Of a stretch of DNA of 64,000 nt, positions 32,601-40,830 are shown piece after piece. The stretch comes from Pelobacter sp. (GTDB lineage: Bacteria > Desulfobacterota > Desulfuromonadia > Geobacterales > Pseudopelobacteraceae), in the NCBI GenBank assembly GCA_030824515.1, contig JAVBXN010000011.1, positions 1 to 64,000 on the forward strand, read 5' to 3'. Within the stretch, counting starts at the first letter, position 1; every line of letters starts with the position of its first letter. The position numbers and the translations under genes were made by a program. The notes under the pieces were generated by a model, which had not been told where the DNA came from, ran no database searches, and saw nothing but the letters and a program-made list of their open reading frames with translations.

Positions 32601-35600
32601 CTCGACCATCTCCACCACGACCACGTCGGAGATGGCATAACCGAAATCGGGGGTGATGATAAAGGTTTTGTTGTCGCCAAGATTCAGCGTCACGGTGCCG
32701 ATTGGGCTCATGGTTCCGCCGGTGCCGGCGCTGGCGGCAATCGTAAGGGTGCTGGTGAAACTGACGACAACCGTATGGGTCGTCTGGACATTGTACAGTG
32801 TGAAGCTGGCCGAGGCCCCGCGCGAGATGCCGTCCACGACCACATCCAGCACGCTGTAACCCGGGTTGGGGGTGAAGACGAAGGTCTGGTTGCCCCCCGG
32901 AGTCACCGCCACGGCCCCGCTGGGTGACATGACGCCGCTGCCCGCCGGTGAAGTCGGACTGACCGAGGCGTTGACGATTATCGGCATGACGCCGTTGCCC
33001 GAGAGGTTGACGATAACCACCGGCGACAGCGGGGCATTGGAGTTGATCGTCACCAGGGCGTTTTTGGCGCCGGCCGAAGTCGGGGTAAAGGTGACGGTTG
33101 CGGTGCATGAAGCGCCGGCAGCCAGGTCGAACGGCGCGGCCGCGCCGCAGGTAGCCAGGTCAAGCGCAAACATGGCGCTGTCGGCTCCGCTCAATGCGAT
33201 TGAACTGACTGTCAGCGTGCCGCTGCCGGGGTTGCTGATCAGCAGCGATCTGGTCGGAAACGGACCGACCGAAACCGTAACGGTGCCGAAGGTTATCGCG
33301 GAAGGTGCGACGATAACCGGCTCCAGCAGCGCCGAAGGGCTGTTCTTGCCGGCAAAGGTGCCGTCTCCCAGCTGCCCGAAGCTGTTGTCGCCCCAGGCCT
33401 CCAGCACACCGGAGGCCCTGATTGCCACCGCATGTTGTCCGCCGGCGGAAACAGCTGCCCAGTCAGTGGCCAGGGTCAGCTCCCGCAGTGGCGTAGAATG
33501 CGGAACTGGATCAAAGGGGTCCGGATCGGTGCTGCCGATACCCAGCTGCCCGGCGGTGTTGCTGCCAAAAGACCAGAGCGACCCGTCCGCCTGGCGGGCT
33601 ATCGAGAAGGAATCCCCGGCCGCGAAAGCCACATAGGGTGCATTCCCGGCGTTTACGACCTGGACCGGCGCGGCCTGGTTGGCCGGATTGGGCAGGGCGG
33701 CATCGCCATTGCCCAGTTGGCCGGTGAAGTTGCTGCCCCAGGACCAGAGCGTACCGTCGGCCTGCAGCGCCAGCGAATGCCCCAGGCCGGCGGCAATGGC
33801 GACCCAGCTGCTGTTATAGCCCGTGCTGGGCGGTGTCAGGGTAACCACCTGGATCGGGGCATTGACGCCGGTTACGATCAGGGGATCGCCGAGCTGGCCG
33901 GAGCCGTTGTCGCCCCAGGCCCACAGCGTGCCATCGGCCTGCAGTGCCAGCGAATGTGTTCCTCCGGCGGCAATCGCGACCCAGTTGCGATCGAAGTTGC
34001 CGGGATTGGTTGTCACGACCCTGGTCGGCAGAGCTTTAAATGCATCTGCGGTACCGATACCGAGCTGGCCGGCGCCGTTGTCGCCAAATGCCCACAGCGT
34101 GCCATCCGCCTTGAGCGCCAGAGTGTGCAGGTCGCCGGCGGCGACCGCGCTCCAGTCGTTTGCCGCGGAGGCAGGCTGGGTGACGCTGATCAGTTGCGGG
34201 GTCGTATTGTCGGTTATGCCGGCATCGCCGAGCTGGCCACTGCTGTTGTCACCCCAGGCCCACAGCGTGCCGTTGGCCCGGATCGCCACGGTATGGCTCA
34301 AACCGGAGGCTGAAGCCAGCCAGTTTTTTGCGGCCCCGGCCACCTCGGCCGGAGTATTGCGGGGAGTAACCAGGGAGGCATCGCCCAGTTGCCCGAAACT
34401 GTTGTCACCCCAGGCCCACAGGCTGCCATTGGAACGGAGCGCCACAGTGAAGGCATTTCCGGGCTCGCTCCTGGTCCAGTTGACCGTATCGGTGGCCACC
34501 AGGACCGGAGCTGATGAAGAGAGCTGGGTGCCGACTCCGAACTGGCCGGTGCCGTTATTGCCCCAGGCATAGATGTCCCCGTTGGCAAGCAGCGCCAGCG
34601 AGTGGGTTGCACCGGCCGCAATCGACGCGACATTGTTGAATTGTGCCGGCCCGGCAACCACCGTCACCGAACTTTTGGCGATCGCTGTGCCGTCGCCAAG
34701 TTGACCGTTCAGATTCTGCCCCCAGGCGTAAACCGAGCCGTTGCGGCGCAACGCGAGCGTGTGCAGTTCGCCGGCGGCAACCGCGGCCCAGTCCCTGGCA
34801 GTGCCGACCTGGACCGGATCCGGGTGAGCCAGCGCGTCCACCGACCCGTTGCCGAGCTGTCCGGCATCGTTTCGCCCCCAGCTCCAGATAGTGCCATCGG
34901 CCATCAGGGCAACCGAATGAACATCCCCGGCCGAGATCGACTTCCAGGCTGTACCGCTTCCGACCTGCAGTGGCACGGAGCTGTTAACGTTGCTGCCGTT
35001 GCCAAGCTGCCCGTAGAGGTTGAAGCCCCAGGCCCAGAGCGTACCGTCGGCCTGCAGCGCCAGCGCATGTTCGCCGCCGGATGAAACGGCAACGTACCTG
35101 CTGTTACCGGGATTCAGAACTTGCACCGGCGTGGCCTGATCCAGCGTGCCACCGTTGCCGAGCAGTCCGGACGCGTTTTGCCCCCATGACCAGAGCGTTC
35201 CGTCGGCCTTCAGCGCAAAGGAGGAAAATCCGGCGGCGGAAACCGCCAGCCAGTCATTGGCCGCACCGATCCGGACCGGGGACAGCTTGTCCACACCGCT
35301 GCCGTCACCCACCTGGCCGAACTGGTTGCTGCCCCAGGCCCACAAACTTCCGTCGGCCTTGACAGCCAGGGAGTGGCTCAAGCCGGCCGAGACCCTGGCC
35401 CAGTTGCCGGCAGACACCTGAACCGGGGTCAGGCGGTTCTGGCCGCTGCCGTCGCCAAGCTGACCGGTCTGGTTTGAGCCGGAAGCCCAGAGGGTTCCAT
35501 CGGAACGCAGCAGCAGGCTGTGGCCGCCCCCGCCGGAAACAACGGGCGTGGCTGCCAGTGCCGTCGCCGCGGCGCCTGTTACCGTCAGCATAAAAACCGA

Positions 35601-35648
35601 CCGGAATATCAGGCTGATAGTTTTTTTGAACAATCTGAAGCTTTTCAT
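29700..35648 (-). CDS. giant secreted RCC1-repeat and BNR-like repeat protein
   Basis: A 1982-residue exported protein with signal peptide about 1-33 (ending ALAA). The ATG at 35648 has GGAGGG seven bases upstream. About 14 RCC1 repeats of 50-60 residues (pattern HSLALKADGTLWAWGDNSxGQLG) fill roughly 35-785 and should form two propellers. A choice-of-anchor-D/ASH-like domain (about 790-895) and two bacterial GxGxMSPxG repeats (about 900-1080) follow, then Ycf48/BNR-like repeats (pattern ILTSADGINWISRNSG, about 1110-1710), a second ASH-like domain and a C-terminal GWNTIYSANTGGYTTV segment. It probably acts at the cell surface through protein or polysaccharide contacts. It sits 40 bp upstream of the oxidase gene, in the same operon. 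Confidence 0.8.
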   Translation of the reverse strand: MKSFRLFKKTISLIFRSVFMLTVTGAAATALAATPVVSGGGGHSLLLRSDGTLWASGSNQTGQLGDGSGQNRLTPVQVSAGNWARVSAGLSHSLAVKADGSLWAWGSNQFGQVGDGSGVDKLSPVRIGAANDWLAVSAAGFSSFALKADGTLWSWGQNASGLLGNGGTLDQATPVQVLNPGNSRYVAVSSGGEHALALQADGTLWAWGFNLYGQLGNGSNVNSSVPLQVGSGTAWKSISAGDVHSVALMADGTIWSWGRNDAGQLGNGSVDALAHPDPVQVGTARDWAAVAAGELHTLALRRNGSVYAWGQNLNGQLGDGTAIAKSSVTVVAGPAQFNNVASIAAGATHSLALLANGDIYAWGNNGTGQFGVGTQLSSSAPVLVATDTVNWTRSEPGNAFTVALRSNGSLWAWGDNSFGQLGDASLVTPRNTPAEVAGAAKNWLASASGLSHTVAIRANGTLWAWGDNSSGQLGDAGITDNTTPQLISVTQPASAANDWSAVAAGDLHTLALKADGTLWAFGDNGAGQLGIGTADAFKALPTRVVTTNPGNFDRNWVAIAAGGTHSLALQADGTLWAWGDNGSGQLGDPLIVTGVNAPIQVVTLTPPSTGYNSSWVAIAAGLGHSLALQADGTLWSWGSNFTGQLGNGDAALPNPANQAAPVQVVNAGNAPYVAFAAGDSFSIARQADGSLWSFGSNTAGQLGIGSTDPDPFDPVPHSTPLRELTLATDWAAVSAGGQHAVAIRASGVLEAWGDNSFGQLGDGTFAGKNSPSALLEPVIVAPSAITFGTVTVSVGPFPTRSLLISNPGSGTLTVSSIALSGADSAMFALDLATCGAAAPFDLAAGASCTATVTFTPTSAGAKNALVTINSNAPLSPVVIVNLSGNGVMPIIVNASVSPTSPAGSGVMSPSGAVAVTPGGNQTFVFTPNPGYSVLDVVVDGISRGASASFTLYNVQTTHTVVVSFTSTLTIAASAGTGGTMSPIGTVTLNLGDNKTFIITPDFGYAISDVVVVEMVEVLDGGGNGTGVFNPVTTHLGAVNNFTFFNVMRNGSSINASFVPTNIRTWNWRNPLPQGLTIKSVDTDAAGNYAAVGDFGVIMTSDNGIDWVMRQSGTMNLNGVAAGAGKYVAVGNGGRILLSIDGGITWNEQSSGTASHLNCVTFNGTVFVAVGNSQINENPPYVPRITVLTSTDGINWVDRSPLLAINETLDLFDIAAGAAGKLVAVGMGGVIFTSADNGVSWTRIPDDLVNRGGSINSITYGNDTFVAVGDFGQVTTSSDNGVTWNPISVFSVANLKGVAFGTIGAAGSPQDIFVAVGSDGEVLTSENLGVNWTSQFTGLSNAGSGVVLQTAVIGLNRSVIPNVPQVLVAGDNGNILTSADAVAWISQLRSVTSATLKGVTRGNGAFVAVGGEPASGNAPASAAIVTSQDNGNTWVSQAVPAGAQNLTASAYGNGIFVAVGRSSYSASVNPGGKATILTSADGINWISRNSGSFLGINGIVFANGRFTAVGDYNQSGGPLPEGAAILTSTDGINWTFVQKITQTGWPLTSIAYGNNSYVAAGELGALLRSDDGISWDEVISPVINGFDLTGVAYGDGVYRAVGIGNESFVSADKGENWTSELLPVPATLINKFQGIAYFNGQFVAVGNDDFIISKESAGAGWVVNTGADYINSSLFGIAAGNGTYVAVGANGTVLQSKLLVPPTPQIVLTPTLLNFENGLVGASYRQTITITNKGLANLVIGSITPPAGAFSLSSDNCSSATLGLLETCTLDVDYAPLAAGVSNSSLDIPSNGEGAAIVTVLLSGSAADSFVLTINNTGVASGTVTAVPAGYPALNCTSGSSANCSAFYAVNTLVSLVAAPVDWKQPATFSGACSGIGTCTTTMNASKSATAAFNTVFKVRIAPGSPPDYPAIQDAYDVAASGAVIKAQNYQFLENLLFNRAIPVLLSGGWNTIYSANTGGYTTVTGSLTVARGSVVVDKLIIK

Positions 35649-35736
35649 CTGGATACCCTCCAAACACTGGTGCGTGTTTTCTATAGACAGTGCCGTAAAT
35701 TTGCTGTTCCGGCGGCCAACCGCAGCCGGATTGTGC

Positions 35737-38307
35737 CTAGCGTACCGTGACAGTGACGTTCTCCCTGTTTGGTGACCCCAGGCTCGAATGGAAGCTGATC
35801 CTGCGGCCGGTATTCAGGACCGGATTGACCTGCGAGAGTGTCCAGGAACCGTTGGCGGCCACATTGACCTCCGCGATCAGGCCGGTCGTCAGATCTCCCG
35901 GAACCAGGGCGCTGTTGAAGATTCTGATCTTCTGGCCATTGACCCTGGCGGTGGTATTGCCGTCGATGCGCCAGGTCCTGGTGCTGAGGGTATACTGAGC
36001 CCGGGTGATGGTCAGGGTCTCGTCGGTGGGCGGATTGACCGTAATGCTGACGGTTGCGTTGTTCGAAGTCGCGCCCTGGTTGTCCTGGATGTTATAGGTA
36101 AATGAATCGGAGCCGACAAAGCCGCCGGCCGGGAAATAGGTCACGGTCCCGTTCAGGTTGTTGGTCACGGTGCCGTTGCCGGGAGCCGAGGCGATCACCA
36201 GCGAGGCGGGAATGATCACGCCATCGGGGTCGGAGTCATTGCCGGTCAGATTGATCAGGACCGAATTGCCGGTAAAGAGCGCTGCCGAATCGGCCCCGGC
36301 AACCGGCGGAACATTGGGAGCCACGACCGTCACCGTGACGGTCGCCAGGCTGGAGGTCAGCGGCGTGCCGGGGAACAGGTCGGTTACCGTGTACTGGAAG
36401 GTGTAGATTCCGGGAACGTCGCCGATGAAGTTGACCGTGCCGGTTCCGTTGACGGTTGCGACAACCGAAGCGGCGCTGGAACCTGGCGGCACGTTCAGGT
36501 TGCTGATCACGATCGAATCGGGATTGAGCGTGCTGGTGGCAGAGGTGTCGTTGGTCAGCAGCGCGATGTTTTTCTGCGTTCCGGCAACGGCATTGCCAGT
36601 ATCGTTGTTTGCAACCGGCGCCACGTTGATCACGCTGATCGCTATATTTACTATGGCCACGTTGGAAATGATGTTGTTGCTGTCCCGGACGGTATAGGTG
36701 AAGCTGTCGCCGGTATCCGGCCCGAGATTGGGGGTATAGGTGATCACACCGGTTGCCGGGTTCACGACCGCAGTTCCATGGGCCGGAGACGACACGATCA
36801 CCACCTTGGTGGGGTCGATCGTGGCGGGCGCGGTGGCGGTATCATTGGCAAGCACATTGATTGCGACACTGCCGCCGGTAGCCACTCCGTCGGCGTCGTC
36901 AACAGCCAACGGAGGAAACAGCGTCCGGACCAGGACCGGCACCTGGTTTGTTCCGTGGGCGGCGGACAGGACCTTGACCGTGGCCGGCGGCACGTCCAGC
37001 GCCGGGATCGTCAGGATTCCGGATGCCAGCAGGCCGAAGCCTTCGGCGGAGAGAGCCGGGTTGTCGACCAGGTCACCGGAGGCGGCCCGGATGGTCAGGC
37101 TTTTGATATTCGGTTCAAAGACCGCCTCGCTGATCACCACCTCGTCCACCACGTCGCCGATAACCGGAACAGCCTGGTTATCGGAGGTGTTGGTAATGGT
37201 CAGCTGCGGCGGGATCTGGTTCGGCAACAGGCTGGTGATGTGGGCGAAGAACTTGCCGGCGCCGTTGGAGGTCATCACCAGCGGAGTCAGGTTGGCGCCG
37301 GTGATTGTCAGGCTGGAGGGCGTGTTCTGGTTGGAAATCTGGTCCGCGGTGGCAAATACATCGATCTGGGCATTGACCGCGTCACGGCGGTAGGTCAGGC
37401 GATCGATATTCAGCTTGCTCGGGATCGGAATAGTGTACTTCTGCCCTTCGAGAAAACCCAGGTCTGTTTCGATAAAATCGATGCCGGGACCGCCGATGCC
37501 GGACCCGATCGGACCGTCGCAACGGAAATAGTTGGTGCCGAAGGGGCTGCCGGTAAAGGTATGCGGAAAATTGAAGTCACCAAGGAATACGTCGCCGTTG
37601 GGCAGGCTGGTGACGGGATCGACTCCGTTCAAGGTACCATCCGGGTTCTGGATTCCGGCGATGACCCGGGCCGGGTCCACGGTCCAGGTAAAGAACGGCC
37701 CCATGTCGCCGGCAAGCGGCCCGGTAAAGGGAATACCGGTGAGACCGATGTCACGGGTGTATCGTAGCAGTCCGCCGGTGACGGTCAGGTTCTCGACGCC
37801 GTAGGGGTGGGTGATCTTGTAGTTGCCGTCCGGAACCCCCTGGGTCAGGTACACGCGAACACGGGAGAAGACTACCTGATCACCGGGAATCGGGTTTCCG
37901 GCATTGAAGGCGGCCTCCAGAGCCAGCACGATTACTATCCGCCCCTTGCCGGCTGCAAAGGCAAAGCTGTCAACATCCGGCGAGATGCTGTAGTAGAACG
38001 ACTCATCCGGAAAGTTGTAGCCGGTCGGCGGATTGGGCGGGAACGTGATCGGCAGGTTCGCGTCGAATGGGGGGATGGAGGTCGGGTTCGGCAATATGTT
38101 GCAGATCGGCAACGCCGAAACCGGAGAAACGGCCCTGGAGAAGCACTGCTGCACCGCCAGCCCGTTGTTGTCGCGGTACCAGGAAGGGAATCCGTAAATA
38201 TTCAGCGGGCCGAAATCCCTCAGAACCGCCTCCGCCCCGGTGGCGCAGACCGATAGCAGCATTACCACCGTCAGCAACAATCCCAACAATCTTCTCGTGG
38301 TTTTCAT
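35737..38307 (-). CDS. secreted protein with tandem Ig/cadherin-like repeats
   Basis: An 856-residue exported protein: signal peptide about 1-27 (MKTTRRLLGLLLTVVMLLS), an N-terminal region of about 450 residues I cannot classify, then three tandem Ig/cadherin-like repeats of about 95-110 residues (pattern PPVAxxDxA...LxNDxD...GTVTYxPxxxxxGxDSFTYxxxD, about 470-770) and a C-terminal beta domain ending ENVTVTVR. Such repeats build stalks of surface adhesins and often bind calcium. It has a GGAGG site and is the first gene of the minus-strand operon that continues to the RCC1 protein and the multicopper oxidase. No sorting motif (PEP-CTERM or LPXTG) is seen. Confidence 0.75.
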   Translation of the reverse strand: MKTTRRLLGLLLTVVMLLSVCATGAEAVLRDFGPLNIYGFPSWYRDNNGLAVQQCFSRAVSPVSALPICNILPNPTSIPPFDANLPITFPPNPPTGYNFPDESFYYSISPDVDSFAFAAGKGRIVIVLALEAAFNAGNPIPGDQVVFSRVRVYLTQGVPDGNYKITHPYGVENLTVTGGLLRYTRDIGLTGIPFTGPLAGDMGPFFTWTVDPARVIAGIQNPDGTLNGVDPVTSLPNGDVFLGDFNFPHTFTGSPFGTNYFRCDGPIGSGIGGPGIDFIETDLGFLEGQKYTIPIPSKLNIDRLTYRRDAVNAQIDVFATADQISNQNTPSSLTITGANLTPLVMTSNGAGKFFAHITSLLPNQIPPQLTITNTSDNQAVPVIGDVVDEVVISEAVFEPNIKSLTIRAASGDLVDNPALSAEGFGLLASGILTIPALDVPPATVKVLSAAHGTNQVPVLVRTLFPPLAVDDADGVATGGSVAINVLANDTATAPATIDPTKVVIVSSPAHGTAVVNPATGVITYTPNLGPDTGDSFTYTVRDSNNIISNVAIVNIAISVINVAPVANNDTGNAVAGTQKNIALLTNDTSATSTLNPDSIVISNLNVPPGSSAASVVATVNGTGTVNFIGDVPGIYTFQYTVTDLFPGTPLTSSLATVTVTVVAPNVPPVAGADSAALFTGNSVLINLTGNDSDPDGVIIPASLVIASAPGNGTVTNNLNGTVTYFPAGGFVGSDSFTYNIQDNQGATSNNATVSITVNPPTDETLTITRAQYTLSTRTWRIDGNTTARVNGQKIRIFNSALVPGDLTTGLIAEVNVAANGSWTLSQVNPVLNTGRRISFHSSLGSPNRENVTVTVR

Positions 38308-38833
38308 GATTTTCCTCCGTTACCCAATAATCTGCGGCCGTTTAATTTATGTTTCCGTCAATGAGGCGCTAAATCCGGTTCGACTGAACAGTTGACATCA
38401 CCGTTGCTTGAAATCCGACAACATCCGTCGGGTATCCATCCCATATCAACAAGCATGCCAGCACTCAAACACCCCCCCAAACCAGCATAACCGCTTGACA
38501 TTGCAGCAGTTACCCATCCGGCCGGAATCAGCCCGGGGGTGCCAAAAAAATATTGGCTGCCAGCAGCCAAATAGTAAGGACGGAATCTAACAAACCGGTT
38601 TTATTGATCATTGCTCCTGTAAAAAAAATCAGCGTCAGTCCGGATTTTTGCCATCTTGCATAAAAAAGCATTTGTGTTTAGTGTGTTAGACATGCGGAAC
38701 CATTAGGCCCAAACCAGATTCAAGCCTGAAATGTGCATGAATTGCCGCAAACAATTTTGACTATTGCAGTTAAGAACCAATTTCTCATATAGTGATCTCA
38801 ACCACATCTCGGTAGGCAAGCGGGGCTTTGACA
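38308..38833. other. divergent intergenic control region
   Basis: A 526-bp gap separates the minus-strand oxidase operon from the plus-strand chaperone/ABC operon. It is AT-richer than the genes. A 70-codon TTG-initiated frame on the minus strand (38358-38570) has no ribosome-binding site or family resemblance and is not called. The region must hold promoters for both operons; only the plus-strand candidate at 38764-38793 was convincing enough to list. No riboswitch was recognised. Confidence 0.5.
38764..38793 (+). promoter_or_regulatory. candidate sigma-70 promoter for the YVTN/SCO/ABC operon
   Basis: TTGCAG (38764-38769) and TATAGT (38788-38793), spacer 18 bp, ending 40 bp before the ATG at 38834. 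Confidence 0.4.
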
Positions 38834-40795
38834 ATGAAGAGCTACAAGTTACAGGGGGTTTGCGCGGCGCTGCTGCTGGCGGTTCTGATCTTTTCGGGAA
38901 TTGCCGCCGCCGCTGATAACGGACCAGGCCCGGAAACCACATTCAAGGCGCCGGCCGGAATCAGGGAAACGGTGCGGCAGGGCATCCGGGTGGAACTGGA
39001 TGTTGTGCCGCTTGCCGCCGCCGGGGAAACGGCAGCCGAAGTGCGCGAGGGAGAGTACGCCACCGTCAGGCTGAAACTGAGTGATGCCAACAGCGGAGCG
39101 CCGGTAACCGCCATGATGCCGAAAGTCTGGATCGACCTGCAGAAGGAATTCAAAGGGGATAAAAAAGGTCAACCGGCCATCACCTGCGCCGACAAGGTAC
39201 GCGGTTACCTGCAGGGCACCCTCAGCTTTCGCCCGGACATCGACCTGAACAGCTATTACATCCTGACCCTCAACAACGACGCCACGATCGGGGTTATCGA
39301 CCCGATCAAGGGGGTGGCGGGCTATTCGCAGCTGTATGCGATGATTGCCCTGGCACGCCCGGGAGAAGACTGGGTATACAGCCGCGACGAAAAGACGCTT
39401 TTCGTGACGATGCCCAAGGCCGGCCAGGTGGCGGTTATCGATACTGAAAGCTTCAAGGTGACCAGGAACATCGCCGCCGGCGACTCCCCCTTCAGGATCG
39501 CGCTCCAGCCGGACGGCAGATATCTCTGGATCGGCAACAATGCCGAAGGGGGCTCAAGCGGCGTCACGGTGCTGGATGCGCTCAGCGGCAAGCCGGCGGC
39601 CTGGCTGCCGACCGGGGCCGGCCATCACGAACTGGCCTTCAGCGACGACAGCAACTACGCCTTTGTCAGCAACCGCGACAGCGGAACCGTTTCGGTCATT
39701 GACATACAACGGCTGAAGAGGATCAAGGACATCAAAACCGGCGACAAACCGCTCAGCATCGCATTTTCACGACTTAGCAAGACCCTCTATGTCGCCCATG
39801 AAGGCGATGGCAGCGTGGCGGTGATCGACGGTTCGAAATTTGAAATCAGTAGCCGGGTGGCACTGGAACCGGGCCTCAAGGCGCTTCGTTTTGCGCCCGG
39901 AGACCGCTGGGGCTTCGTAATAAATTCCAGGACCCGTCAGCTCTCGGTTTTTGACGCATCCAGCAACGCAATTGCCTACGACGGCGAAGTCGGCAACGAG
40001 CCGGAACAGATCTCCTTCACCGGCGAATTCGCCTACATCCGCTCCAAAAAAACCGCCGAGGTCACGATGATTGCGCTGTCCAACCTGGGCAGGGGGGACA
40101 AGATGACCCCGCTGAGGATTTCGGGTGGCGGCATCGCGCCGAGCGAATCCACCATCCGCCCTTCCCTGGCGGACAATATCGTGGCGACTCCCGAGGGGAA
40201 CGCGGTGCTGATCGCCAGCCCGGCGGACGCGACAATCGTCTACTACATGGAAGGAATGGGGGTTCCGGCCGGAAATTTCCGCACCTACGGAAGGGTTCCG
40301 CGGGCGGTCAGCATTGTCAATCGACAGTTACGCGAGACGACTCCGGGGGTTTACACCGCCAGGGTCAGGATTCCGGCCGGCGGACGATACGACCTGGCAT
40401 TCCTGCTGGATTCGCCGCGCCTGGTGCAGTGCTTCGACTTCGAAGCCGCGGCAAATCCGGTCATATCAAAACTGAAGAACAGCCGGCCGGTTGATATCGA
40501 GTTTATCGACAAGGAGCTCCGGTTAACCGCGGGAAGTCCGCACAAGCTGCGTTTCCGGCTGAAAGACTCGTCCAGCGGCCAGCCGGTGACCGGCATCAAG
40601 GACCTGAGCGGCTTGGCCAGCCTGTCGCCGACCGGGTCCTGGAGGCAGAACCTCGCGGCCACCCCGCAGGATGACGGGAGTTACCAGATCGAGTTCAATG
40701 CGCCCAGAACCGGAAGATACACTTTCTATTTCACGATCCCGTCACTGCAGCTGAAGGTCAACCAGCTTCGTCCGCTCGACCTGCACGTGCGCTGA
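38834..40795 (+). CDS. secreted YVTN beta-propeller protein
   Basis: A 653-residue exported protein, signal peptide about 1-27 (ending IAAAA). The start is the ATG two codons after an in-frame TTG. Residues about 130-420 contain YVTN-type propeller repeats (GQVAVIDTESFKVTRNI, GTVSVIDIQRLKRIKDI, GSVAVIDGSKFEISSRV), similar to the propellers of surface and nitrite-reductase-like proteins but with no heme motif. The flanks (about 50-110 and 540-650) look like two beta-sandwich domains of the FixH/YtkA kind (RLKLSDANSGAPVTAM and RFRLKDSSSGQPVTGI), apparently a duplicated module on either side of the propeller. First gene of the plus-strand operon divergent from the oxidase operon. Confidence 0.7.
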   Translation: MKSYKLQGVCAALLLAVLIFSGIAAAADNGPGPETTFKAPAGIRETVRQGIRVELDVVPLAAAGETAAEVREGEYATVRLKLSDANSGAPVTAMMPKVWIDLQKEFKGDKKGQPAITCADKVRGYLQGTLSFRPDIDLNSYYILTLNNDATIGVIDPIKGVAGYSQLYAMIALARPGEDWVYSRDEKTLFVTMPKAGQVAVIDTESFKVTRNIAAGDSPFRIALQPDGRYLWIGNNAEGGSSGVTVLDALSGKPAAWLPTGAGHHELAFSDDSNYAFVSNRDSGTVSVIDIQRLKRIKDIKTGDKPLSIAFSRLSKTLYVAHEGDGSVAVIDGSKFEISSRVALEPGLKALRFAPGDRWGFVINSRTRQLSVFDASSNAIAYDGEVGNEPEQISFTGEFAYIRSKKTAEVTMIALSNLGRGDKMTPLRISGGGIAPSESTIRPSLADNIVATPEGNAVLIASPADATIVYYMEGMGVPAGNFRTYGRVPRAVSIVNRQLRETTPGVYTARVRIPAGGRYDLAFLLDSPRLVQCFDFEAAANPVISKLKNSRPVDIEFIDKELRLTAGSPHKLRFRLKDSSSGQPVTGIKDLSGLASLSPTGSWRQNLAATPQDDGSYQIEFNAPRTGRYTFYFTIPSLQLKVNQLRPLDLHVR

Positions 40796-40830
40796 ATGGA
40801 TCGGATCAACCCTCTGCGACCGGAGAACGT

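Noticed and set aside
29700-35648. Regular DNA periodicity in the RCC1 gene that could look like a tandem repeat or CRISPR-like array
   Set aside because: The period is that of degenerate protein repeats (50-60 codons) in an open frame; the DNA copies are too divergent for a CRISPR or satellite.
38358-38570. 70-codon TTG-initiated minus-strand frame in the divergent control region
   Set aside because: No Shine-Dalgarno sequence, no recognisable domain, short; listed only as part of the intergenic region.
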